This document shows positions 1 through 6,655 of a stretch of DNA of 15,101 bases, one piece after another. The translations under genes and the position numbers were made by a program. Numbering within the stretch: position 1 is the first letter of the stretch; each line of letters begins with the position of its first letter. The notes under the pieces were generated by a model. It did no database searches and was not told the DNA's origin. It saw nothing but the letters and a program-made list of their open reading frames with translations. The stretch lies in NCBI GenBank assembly GCA_964448935.1, contig CAYVBE010000089.1, forward strand, positions 1 to 15,101. The letters run 5' to 3'. Source of the DNA: CAYVBE01 sp964448935 (lineage in GTDB: Bacteria > Planctomycetota > Brocadiia > SM23-32).

Positions 1-280
1 GGCTGGTCTGGAGGGCCTCATCAGCGGGCTCGGACGGGTTCAGGAGCACCATGTCGACGCCCAGCGTTTGCGCCCGGTTGTGGGCGTCCACCAGGGTTGC
101 CAGGCCGCCCGTGTCCAGCAGTTCCAGTCCGCTGAGGTCCAGCATCAGTGTGCCCCGCTTCTCCAACTCTTGGCGAAGCGTCTTGCGGAAGGCTGGCGCA
201 GAATTGAAGTCGAGCCGGCCGGACAGTCTCAGGCAGGGGGTTCCGGCTGCCTCGCTGCGTTGCACCTGGAGTTCTGCCAT
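1..280 (-). CDS. STAS-domain protein, anti-sigma factor antagonist-like (3' end beyond window)
   Basis: The reading frame starts at ATG 280-278 and runs off the left edge after 93 codons. It has the STAS pattern: an N-terminal strand (CLRLSGRLDFNSAPAFRK, about residues 16-33), then LMLDLSGLELLDTGGLATLVDA (about 45-66) and an NRAQTLGVDMVLLNP strand. In SpoIIAA and RsbV the loop is DS(S/T)GL, whose Ser is phosphorylated by a partner kinase and reset by a PP2C phosphatase. Here the loop is D56-T57-G58-G59-L60, so Thr takes the acceptor place. STAS domains are about 100-115 residues, so perhaps only 10-20 are missing. An AGGAG ribosome site overlaps the stop codon of the upstream gene and the start lies 16 nt after that stop, so the two are probably translated together. 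The role is inferred to be cytoplasmic partner-switching; no kinase or phosphatase gene is visible. It could also be a stand-alone STAS protein with another ligand. Confidence 0.78.
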   Translation of the reverse strand, partial: MAELQVQRSEAAGTPCLRLSGRLDFNSAPAFRKTLRQELEKRGTLMLDLSGLELLDTGGLATLVDAHNRAQTLGVDMVLLNPSEPADEALQTS

Positions 281-296
281 GGCCCCGGCGTTCTCC

Positions 297-2303
297 TCAG
301 TCCGAGTCCCGTTTCTCGCCGGACGTCGGCTGCTGGATCAGGTAAACCCGGTGGCTCAGGGCGTTGAAGCTGCCCTCCTCGACGGGCACGGACCTGCCGT
401 CCATTACGTCAAAGACATCCGCCCGGGAGTCCACGTCCCACGCGAATTCCTTGTAGGACCACAGCACGCGCACCTCGGCGTCCAGCCCCTGCCACAGCAC
501 GCCCCGGTCCTGCGGCAGGATAAAGCACTCCCCCATATGCTCACGCACGGCCTGGTAGGCCCGGTTGAGGCCGGAGAACGGCTTTTCCCACCACTTGTCT
601 AACTCGCCCCAGTTGGCCCGGTCCAGGTGGTAGACGGGCATGAAGGATACCCGGTTGGCGCAGGCACGGAAGCAGGTTACGAACGGGTCCTTCTCGGTCT
701 CCACGAACCTCTCGGCGGGGAAGGGCATCACGAAGTCCGGGAACATGAACTCGGCGCCCTTCGGGAAGCGGATTCGGCATTCCGCGCCGGGCGTTGCCAG
801 CTCTCCGATGCCCTGGGTGGGGCAGCGGTAGCCCATCTGCTGGAGTTCCGCCGTGAGGGCCAGCCGGCGCTCCTGCAGGCTGCGTATGTCGGCCGGGCTG
901 CGGGCCACCCGTCCCCGCCCGGGAGAGCCGGACCAGTCGAACTGGTCCGTCAGCCCCTCCAGCATGTCCTCCGCCACCAGCGCATCCACATCGAACTCGC
1001 TCTTCAGCCGCCGCATGTGGGCCAGCAGGAACCGCCACTTCTGCTCTCCGCGCAGGGCGGCCGCCACCAGGTCTGCCCCGGCCAGGCCGATCGGTCCCGT
1101 CTCTTCGGTCTCACTTCCCTTGACCAGCCATGCACAGCAGCAGTCGTCCAGGGAGAGCGCCGCCTCCAGCCCGCGGGCGTGCACGTTCTCAATCACGTCC
1201 CGCACCATCCGCTCTGCCCCGCCGCGGGCCGTCGGGCTGTCGTTGTCGGGTTCCAGGGCGCGCATCAGCTTCGGCAGGTAAACCCTCTCGCAGCCGGTGC
1301 CGGTCAGCTCGTCCAGTCCCCGCCGGATGCCCTTGTTGTTGCCGTTGATGCCGTCCAGGCAGCCCGTCACGCGCACGCGACTGAAGATAACATCGGTCTT
1401 GCCGCGGTGTTGCTGCTCCATCTGGCGGCGGACGGTGCGGTACTGGTTGGCCCGCTCGGTCTCCGAGTCGGTTTCGGAGGCGGCACAGAGAACCTGTATG
1501 GCGGGAAAGCGCAGCGACCCGCCCAGGTCGCCGCAGAGCTGATGCCAGTGCACCAGGTAGTTGCGGCCCGATTCCTTCTGGAACAGGGAGCGGCAGTGGA
1601 AAGGCTCCTCGAACGCCGTCACCAGTATGCTGTGGCGGTCAAACTGGAAGCTGAACCCTTGCAGAGAGGTGAACAGGGGCAGGAACTGCTGGAGCTGTAC
1701 CAGTTCGTCTTCTCTGTGGCACCAGGCGGTGGTAAAGGAATCGTCCTTGTTCTGCAGCGTCTTGCGTGGCTCGTTGAACGGGCCGGCCATCCAGAAGGAG
1801 TTGCCCGTGGCCGAGCCGCCAAGTTCCCAGGTGGCTCGGTCGTGTATGCGAAAGGCGTAATACTTGCGGCTGTGGAAGGCGTATGAGTAGGCGAAGCCGT
1901 CGAAGGTCATGTCCCCGATGGTGCGGCTGACGCCCCGGAGGGTCATCTCCAACATGCCGCCGCGGTCGCGGTCCGGCTCGTCCTCCCAGGTGCCCACGTG
2001 CCAGCGGTCCTCGCCGTCGCAGCACAGCCATTCCATCCTCCCGCGGGGCACCATGAAGGGCCGCAGGCGGAGTGTGACGGACTGGTCGTCCCTCTGGATA
2101 TCCTCGAACTCCAGCCGGCAGACCTCGAAGCCGTTGGGCGTGTTGATCAGCGGCATGACGGGCAACTCCTCGCAGCGGAGCTTTCGCCGGCCGTACTTAA
2201 CGCGTCCCAGTCCCCCGTACCGGCTGCCGTCCTTCAGTATCTCGACCGAAATACCGTTGTCGAATCTGAGCGTGTAGTTCTTCTCATGCTCGTTCCAGCG
2301 CAT
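297..2303 (-). CDS. Uncharacterised 668-aa protein, possibly glycoside-hydrolase-like
   Basis: I do not recognise the family with certainty. The N-terminal third (to about residue 280) is rich in alternating hydrophobic and aromatic strands, like the beta-sandwich that precedes the barrel in several glycoside hydrolase clans. A charged linker with QYRTVRRQMEQQHRGK follows. The middle (about 310-580) looks like an alpha/beta barrel, with candidate acidic residues in SLDDCCCAW (Asp385/386 region) and FDVDALVAEDMLEGL (Asp440, Glu445/Asp446). The C-terminal stretch ending HRVYLIQQ looks like a small beta domain. Three consecutive cysteines at 388-390 are unusual. There is no signal peptide or membrane segment, so it is probably cytoplasmic. 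The start ATG at 2303 is supported by a GAAAGG ribosome site and an upstream promoter-like pair. It shares an operon with the STAS gene. The glycosidase idea is inference from fold-like layout and the sulfatase-rich surroundings; the coding call itself is strong because of length, frame and operon signals. Confidence 0.6.
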   Translation of the reverse strand: MRWNEHEKNYTLRFDNGISVEILKDGSRYGGLGRVKYGRRKLRCEELPVMPLINTPNGFEVCRLEFEDIQRDDQSVTLRLRPFMVPRGRMEWLCCDGEDRWHVGTWEDEPDRDRGGMLEMTLRGVSRTIGDMTFDGFAYSYAFHSRKYYAFRIHDRATWELGGSATGNSFWMAGPFNEPRKTLQNKDDSFTTAWCHREDELVQLQQFLPLFTSLQGFSFQFDRHSILVTAFEEPFHCRSLFQKESGRNYLVHWHQLCGDLGGSLRFPAIQVLCAASETDSETERANQYRTVRRQMEQQHRGKTDVIFSRVRVTGCLDGINGNNKGIRRGLDELTGTGCERVYLPKLMRALEPDNDSPTARGGAERMVRDVIENVHARGLEAALSLDDCCCAWLVKGSETEETGPIGLAGADLVAAALRGEQKWRFLLAHMRRLKSEFDVDALVAEDMLEGLTDQFDWSGSPGRGRVARSPADIRSLQERRLALTAELQQMGYRCPTQGIGELATPGAECRIRFPKGAEFMFPDFVMPFPAERFVETEKDPFVTCFRACANRVSFMPVYHLDRANWGELDKWWEKPFSGLNRAYQAVREHMGECFILPQDRGVLWQGLDAEVRVLWSYKEFAWDVDSRADVFDVMDGRSVPVEEGSFNALSHRVYLIQQPTSGEKRDSD

Positions 2304-2347
2304 ACGTGGCCCTTTCGAGGCAGGTTAACCGGTAGAGCGGCCCCTAC

Positions 2348-2376
2348 TTTATACGACGCGCCTCCGTTTCGTGCAA
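2348..2376 (-). promoter_or_regulatory. Predicted sigma70-type promoter for the 668-aa gene/STAS operon
   Basis: Read on the minus strand, TTGCAC (2376-2371) is followed after 17 nt by TATAAA (2353-2348). The -10 matches the consensus at 5 of 6 positions; the -35 matches at 3 of 6. The predicted transcript start is about 35-40 nt upstream of the ATG at 2303. It lies back to back with the pckG promoter, with 36 bp between the two -35 boxes. Confidence 0.5.
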
Positions 2377-2412
2377 GTCGCCGTTCCTCACCTTTTTTGG
2401 CCGTCCGAAACC

Positions 2413-2440
2413 TTGACAACCCGCCCTGCTGTGCTACAAT
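2413..2440 (+). promoter_or_regulatory. Predicted strong extended -10 sigma70-type promoter for pckG
   Basis: A perfect TTGACA (2413-2418) is followed after 16 nt by TACAAT (2435-2440), preceded by TGC, which makes an extended -10. This is the best promoter match in the window. Transcription would begin near 2447, giving a leader of about 150 nt if translation starts at 2600. Confidence 0.72.
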
Positions 2441-2446
2441 GTGTTT

Positions 2447-2599
2447 CAATCCTGAGGCAGACCTGAGCCAGACTCGCCGCGAGCCGACGAGGCTGGCTGT
2501 TTCATAAATGGGGCATGGGTCATGCCTCGCACGGCATCGGGCGGTCCGATTCCGTGCTTCGCTTCACAAGGTCTCAAGGGAGCGCTGCACCCCTACACC
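2447..2599 (+). promoter_or_regulatory. Structured 5' leader of pckG containing a hairpin over an alternative ATG
   Basis: Between the predicted transcript start and the chosen ATG lie several short inverted repeats. CTCG/CGAG occurs near 2472-2482. A clear hairpin, GGCATG-GGT-CATGCC, spans 2512-2526 and extends by G-U and G-C pairs to 2510-2528. The alternative in-frame ATG at 2522 lies inside the right arm and has no good ribosome site, which argues for the downstream start. No known riboswitch class is recognised. The leader may only be an untranslated spacer, or it may control translation or attenuation. Confidence 0.4.
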
Positions 2600-4495
2600 A
2601 TGGACGCTGAAAAAGTACTAAAGGCAAGGCTGGACGAGGAAAACTACGGCAAACTCGCGGCACTGGAGAACCCGAAGCTCCACCGCTTCGTGGCGGAGTT
2701 CGTAGAGCTGTGCACTCCGGATTCCGTCTTCGTGGCCACCGATTCGCCCGAAGATATTGCCTACGTGCGCCGGCGCGCGATCGAGCAGCGCGAGGAGCAG
2801 GAGCTGGCCACCGAGGGCCACACCGTCCACTGGGACGGCTACAACGACCAGGCGCGCGACAAGGCCAATACTAAATACCTGGTCCGGCCCGATCAGGACA
2901 TGGGCGAGCGGCTGAACACCGTGGACCGGGAGTCCGGCATCCGCGAAGTGCGCGGGTACCTGGAGAACGCCATGGCGGGCAAGAAGCTGTTCGTCCGCTT
3001 CTTCTGCCTGGGGCCCACTGACAGCGAGTTCAGCATTCCCTGCGCGCAGCTCACCGATTCCGCCTATGTTGCACACAGCGAGGACCTGCTCTACCGCCCG
3101 GGCTACGAAGTGTTCCGCGGCATCGGGGACTCGGAGAAGTTCTTCCGCTTCATCCACAGCGCCGGCGAGCTGAGCGACCCGGAAGCCTCCGCCAATGGCG
3201 CGCCCGTGAGCGTGGAGGTGGACAAGCGGCGCGTCTACATAGACCTTGAAGAGAACCTGGTGTACAGCAGCAACACGCAGTATGGCGGCAACACCATCGG
3301 ATTGAAGAAACTGGCCCTGCGCCTGGCCATCCAGAAGTCGGCCGAAGAAGGCTGGCTGGCCGAGCACATGCTGGTCATGGGCGTGAAGGGGCCGGAGGAC
3401 CGGGTAACCTACTTTACCGGTGCCTTCCCCAGCGCTTGCGGCAAGACCTCCACCGCCATGGCCCCCGGCGAGTCCATCGTGGGCGACGACATTGCCTACC
3501 TGCGCAAACGCGGGGGGCAGGTCTACGGCGCCAACGTCGAGCGGGGCATCTTCGGCATCATCCGCGACGTCAACTCTGAGAACGACCCCGTGATCTGGAA
3601 CGCCCTCCACACGCCCGACGAGATCATCTTCTCCAACGTCCTGGTGACGCCGGACAGAGTTCCCTACTGGCTGGGCAAGGACGGCGACCAGCCGGAGACC
3701 GGCGTGAACCACTCCGGCGAATGGTGGCCGGGCAAGACCGACGAACAGGGCAAGGAGATCACGCCCTCTCACCGCAACGCGCGCTACACGTTGCGCATCT
3801 CGTCTCTGGAGAATTGCGATCCGAGGTTGAACGATCCCGACGGTGTGCCCGTGGGCGGTTTCATCTACGGCGGACGCGACAGCGACACATGGGTCCCCGT
3901 CGAGCAGGCCCGCGACTGGGTGCATGGCATCGTTACTAAGGCCGCCAGCCTGGAATCCGAGACCACGGCCGCGACGCTCGGGGCCGAGGGAGTCCGCAAG
4001 TTCAACCTGATGGCCATCCTGGACTTCGTGGCTATACCCCTGGGGCGATACTTGCGGAACAACCTGGAGTTCGTGGAAGACCTGCCGGAGGAACCGCTCA
4101 TCTTCGGGGTCAACTACTTTCTGAAGGACGCAGACGGCGCCTACCTGAACGGCATCGCGGACAAGCGCGTGTGGCTGAAGTGGATGGAGCTGCGCGTACA
4201 CGGCGACGCGGACGCCATCCGAACACCCACCGGCCTGATCCCGCGCTACGAGACGCTGCAGGACCTGTTCGATCAGGTCCTCGGCAGGCCGTACGAGCGG
4301 GACGCATACGAGCGGCAATTTGCGACCCGGGTGCCGCAGCACCTGGAGAAGATCGAACGCATCGAGAACATCTACCGCACCCAGGTGGAGGACACCCCGG
4401 ACGTGTTCTTCGAGGTGCTGGCGCAGCAGGCCGAGAGGCTGAAGGAGGCCGCCGACGAGATGGGCCAGATCATAAGTCCCTTCGACCTCGCCTGA
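2600..4495 (+). CDS. pckG: Phosphoenolpyruvate carboxykinase, GTP-type family, diverged variant
   Basis: The family converts oxaloacetate plus GTP to phosphoenolpyruvate, GDP and CO2, the first committed step of gluconeogenesis from C4 acids, in the cytoplasm. The 631 residues match the usual length of about 600-640. Landmarks in order are YGGNTIGLKKLALRLAI with the metal-site Lys, EGWLAEHML with the metal-site His, the P-loop AFPSACGKTS (about 274-283) with the reactive Cys, the kinase-2 motif VGDDIAYL, and GGFIYGGRDSDTW in place of the usual IIFGGRRPAGVP. The segment that binds guanine in well-studied enzymes (NWFRKD...FLWPGFGEN) reads NYFLKD...YLNGIADKR, so nucleotide specificity may differ. 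The ATG at 2600 was chosen because the upstream ATG at 2522 sits in a hairpin and lacks a ribosome site. AAGGGAG at 2576-2582 is a possible but distant site (17 nt). Starting at 2522 would add 26 residues. It is apparently monocistronic from a strong promoter and converges on the next gene. Confidence 0.9.
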   Translation: MDAEKVLKARLDEENYGKLAALENPKLHRFVAEFVELCTPDSVFVATDSPEDIAYVRRRAIEQREEQELATEGHTVHWDGYNDQARDKANTKYLVRPDQDMGERLNTVDRESGIREVRGYLENAMAGKKLFVRFFCLGPTDSEFSIPCAQLTDSAYVAHSEDLLYRPGYEVFRGIGDSEKFFRFIHSAGELSDPEASANGAPVSVEVDKRRVYIDLEENLVYSSNTQYGGNTIGLKKLALRLAIQKSAEEGWLAEHMLVMGVKGPEDRVTYFTGAFPSACGKTSTAMAPGESIVGDDIAYLRKRGGQVYGANVERGIFGIIRDVNSENDPVIWNALHTPDEIIFSNVLVTPDRVPYWLGKDGDQPETGVNHSGEWWPGKTDEQGKEITPSHRNARYTLRISSLENCDPRLNDPDGVPVGGFIYGGRDSDTWVPVEQARDWVHGIVTKAASLESETTAATLGAEGVRKFNLMAILDFVAIPLGRYLRNNLEFVEDLPEEPLIFGVNYFLKDADGAYLNGIADKRVWLKWMELRVHGDADAIRTPTGLIPRYETLQDLFDQVLGRPYERDAYERQFATRVPQHLEKIERIENIYRTQVEDTPDVFFEVLAQQAERLKEAADEMGQIISPFDLA

Positions 4496-4501
4496 CGGCC
4501 A

Positions 4502-4528
4502 ACGGGAACGAGGTCTCGCGCTTCCCGT
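4502..4528. terminator. Dyad in the convergent gap, possible bidirectional terminator
   Basis: ACGGGAA (4502-4508) pairs with TTCCCGT (4522-4528) around a 13-nt loop that itself contains CGAG/CTCG. It lies in the 38-bp gap between the ends of pckG (4495) and the minus-strand gene ending at 4534. There is no T-tract on either side, so efficient intrinsic termination is uncertain. Position is the main support. Confidence 0.38.
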
Positions 4529-4533
4529 GTGCG

Positions 4534-6432
4534 CTACTTTCTTCCCAAGGGCAGGTATGTCCAGCGGAGGTCGTACGCTCCGTCCCAGAGGGTGTCTTTC
4601 CCATAGCTGAAGACCAGGTGGCCTTCGGGCGCTCCTTGTCCTGCCGGCTGGACGTATTTGAGCAGCACCTCGTTCCAGCCTTGCTTGAACTCCACGTCGG
4701 CGTACGAGTGGCCGTCGCCGACGTAGCTGGGGCGCAGTCGGCGGCCCTCCGGGCAGTCCACCACGAGTTCTCCGTTGACCCACATGCGGGTCGCGCAGGT
4801 GGCCGATGCGCCGATGGCCACTTTCCTCGCGCTGTCTGCCCGCAGGTAGCACTGCACGTAGAGCACGCCTCCGCCCTCCAGGTCGCCCAGAGGCACGGCG
4901 TTGTCGCGGCCGTGCGCCACCCGCCAGTCGCCCCCGCGTTCCGCACCCCGTCCGGACTCCGGCGGCAGGGCTTGTTCCAGCGCCTTGCCCTCTGCGGGGT
5001 AAGGACCGGACATCCGGTAACGGCGCGCGCCGATAAGAACCACCGGGGTATCGGCAGGCGCGGGGCGGCCCTCGACCGCGCAGGCCAGCGTCAGGCGGTT
5101 GCTGTTCGCCAGCCGGTCCGCGCCGGGCGGCGTTACGCGCCAGATCAGCGGCGCCTCGCCGCGCGACGGCACTTCGGCTTCCGCCCGGGCCGGTTCGATC
5201 TGCCATCCTTCGGGTGCACGCAGCCGGCAGGAGGCATTCAGCGGCTCAGGATGCGGGTTGTGCAAAACCGCGGTGACCGTCCGCTCCTCGCCGGGCACCA
5301 CCACCGGGTCCTCGCCGTAGTCCACTTCGACCTTGATCGTATCGCCCCGCAGATTGACCCGCATCACGGGACGGTTCCACATGTCCCGGACGGACTCATC
5401 TGCGATCAGGCCGCCCGATTCCTCTCCGGCCATCACGCGTCTGGCCACCTGCACCACGCGCTCGGTCAGCTCGTTGACGTCGGTGGGTATGGGGTTCGGC
5501 ACATCGGAAACGTTTATGATGCCGTCGAATGACTCGCTGGTGGTGATCTGTTCGCCCAGCGGTTTGGTCCACTTCACGGGCAGGGCGGAGGCGCCGTGGA
5601 TGATGCCCAGGATGGAGCCGAGCGTGGCGCCGGTGCAGTCGGTGTCGTAGCCGCAGTTGACGGTTTTGCACAGGGCGTCGCCGAAGTCCTCGCCCCACAG
5701 CAGGCCGATCACCTGGAAGCCCATGTTGATGGGTGAGTACTGGGCGACGTAATGCGGCGTGGCCTCCAACACGCGGGCGCGCGCCTGCTGCCAGGTGAGG
5801 CCCTCGGCGAACGCCGCGCGCGCCGCGTCTATAGCCTCTGCGGTGCGACTGCCGCCCGGGACATAGCTGCGTCCGATATCCAGCAGCCGCTGCGGGTCGG
5901 ACTCGACGAAGGCCGCCGACTCGATCGCCGTGTTGAAGAACTCCCCGTACACGCTCTCCCCGCCGGCGTGGTCGCAGATGGCGTCCTGGTAGGCGTAGCG
6001 CACGGCCACGCGCGGCGCGCCGGGTGCGATGCAGGCCCATATCTCGGAGCGGATGGGGCAGCCCATGCAGTCCACGAACCAGTTGTTGTAGGCGCCGCTC
6101 GCGGGCGGGCGCAGGCCGAGTCGCAGGTTGGTCTTGCTCAGGCCGTACTCGTCCCAGTTATAGCCCACGCAGTCCAGCCAGTACTGGGCCAGGTCCGCGG
6201 CGCACAGACCGGGGCCGACCTCCTCCAGCGCTTTCAGCCAGATGAGCTGCATCTCCAGATCATCGTTCGGCGCTCCGCCTTCCTTCAGCTCCGGGTACCA
6301 CCAGACGTCAAAGGGCTCCTCGCGGCCGTATCCCTCCTCCAGCGGTCCGCCAAGCGTGCCGCCGCAGTTCTTCCCCAGCCAGCAGCCCTTCACCTTGTCG
6401 CGGCACAGTTCCCCGTCCAGGTCCACGCCCAT
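4534..6432 (-). CDS. ADP-ribosylglycohydrolase-fold protein with C-terminal carbohydrate-binding-like domains
   Basis: The 632-residue protein begins with an all-alpha ADP-ribosylglycohydrolase (DraG/ARH) domain, about 5-310. Seen motifs are KGCWLGKNCGGTLGG, the first metal cluster NDDLEMQ (Asn56-Asp57-Asp58), DHAGGESVYGEFFNTAIESAAF (from 154), and the second metal cluster GYDTDCTGATLGSILG (Asp263, Asp265). In ARH3-type enzymes Thr flanks both clusters; here Asn56 and Cys266 replace them. Residues about 365-440 (VVVPGEERTVTAVLHNP, APEGW) look like a NEW3/NPCBM-associated beta-sandwich. Residues about 500-632 (MWVNGELVV, FKQGWNEVLLKY) look like a galactose-binding-type beta-sandwich. There is no signal peptide. 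ATG 6432 has GGAGG 7 nt upstream and a promoter whose -10 lies inside the longer alternative reading (from 6666), which rules that out. The domain mix points to N- or O-glycoside cleavage on a glycan or nucleoside rather than proven ADP-ribose removal; the substrate is unknown. Confidence 0.82.
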   Translation of the reverse strand: MGVDLDGELCRDKVKGCWLGKNCGGTLGGPLEEGYGREEPFDVWWYPELKEGGAPNDDLEMQLIWLKALEEVGPGLCAADLAQYWLDCVGYNWDEYGLSKTNLRLGLRPPASGAYNNWFVDCMGCPIRSEIWACIAPGAPRVAVRYAYQDAICDHAGGESVYGEFFNTAIESAAFVESDPQRLLDIGRSYVPGGSRTAEAIDAARAAFAEGLTWQQARARVLEATPHYVAQYSPINMGFQVIGLLWGEDFGDALCKTVNCGYDTDCTGATLGSILGIIHGASALPVKWTKPLGEQITTSESFDGIINVSDVPNPIPTDVNELTERVVQVARRVMAGEESGGLIADESVRDMWNRPVMRVNLRGDTIKVEVDYGEDPVVVPGEERTVTAVLHNPHPEPLNASCRLRAPEGWQIEPARAEAEVPSRGEAPLIWRVTPPGADRLANSNRLTLACAVEGRPAPADTPVVLIGARRYRMSGPYPAEGKALEQALPPESGRGAERGGDWRVAHGRDNAVPLGDLEGGGVLYVQCYLRADSARKVAIGASATCATRMWVNGELVVDCPEGRRLRPSYVGDGHSYADVEFKQGWNEVLLKYVQPAGQGAPEGHLVFSYGKDTLWDGAYDLRWTYLPLGRK

Positions 6433-6466
6433 CACACATCCTCCGCAGTGAAGTCTCACGCCGCAT

Positions 6467-6495
6467 CTTGTACCCAATAATCCCGCCTGTGTCGA
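6467..6495 (-). promoter_or_regulatory. Predicted promoter for the ADP-ribosylglycohydrolase-like gene
   Basis: On the minus strand TCGACA (6495-6490, 5 of 6 to TTGACA) is followed after 17 nt by TACAAG (6472-6467, 4 of 6 to TATAAT). The predicted start of transcription is about 28 nt before the ATG at 6432, and a GGAGG ribosome site lies at 6444-6440. Confidence 0.5.
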
Positions 6496-6536
6496 ACGAC
6501 GAACACGAACAGCGATTTTGAAGTGGTTTTTTCCCG

Positions 6537-6554
6537 GCGAGACGGCGGTCTCGC
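6537..6554. repeat. Perfect 7-bp inverted repeat between divergent promoters, flanked by T6 tracts
   Basis: GCGAGAC (6537-6543) and GTCTCGC (6548-6554) are perfect inverted arms around GGCG. T6 runs lie on each side at 6527-6532 and 6568-6573, about 41 bp apart (close to four helical turns). It lies in the 223-bp region between the divergent genes at 6432 and 6656. It could be an operator for one or both promoters; a terminator is less likely because no transcript would end here. Confidence 0.4.
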
Positions 6555-6583
6555 GCGCTGCCTGCGGTTTTTTGCGTCCGCCC

Positions 6584-6614
6584 TTTACTTCGCCGTCCCT
6601 GCCGCCGCTACAAT
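6584..6614 (+). promoter_or_regulatory. Predicted promoter for prmC-murA
   Basis: TACAAT (6609-6614), preceded by CCGC, is a good -10. The best -35 is TTTACT (6584-6589) with a long 19-nt spacer. Transcription would begin near 6621, which places the ATG at 6656 about 35 nt downstream and makes longer N-terminal versions of PrmC unlikely. Confidence 0.45.
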
Positions 6615-6655
6615 CAGCGTGGGCTCTTGCCGCCTTTGATGAGCGGTCGGGTGGA

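Noticed and set aside
51..602. Plus-strand open frame at the left edge
   Set aside because: It overlaps the STAS gene and the end of the 668-residue gene on the opposite strand; the minus-strand reading has clear STAS motifs and a coupled ribosome site.
2391..2400. CCTTTTTTGG, like a CArG box
   Set aside because: CArG boxes are eukaryotic SRF/MADS sites; here it is simply a T-run between promoters and is not a perfect palindrome.
2618..5206. Long minus-strand open frame of 862 codons opposite pckG
   Set aside because: It mirrors the codon structure of pckG, has low-complexity Arg/Gly/Val-rich composition, no domain motifs, and would run through the end of the convergent gene. GC-rich codon use produces such frames.
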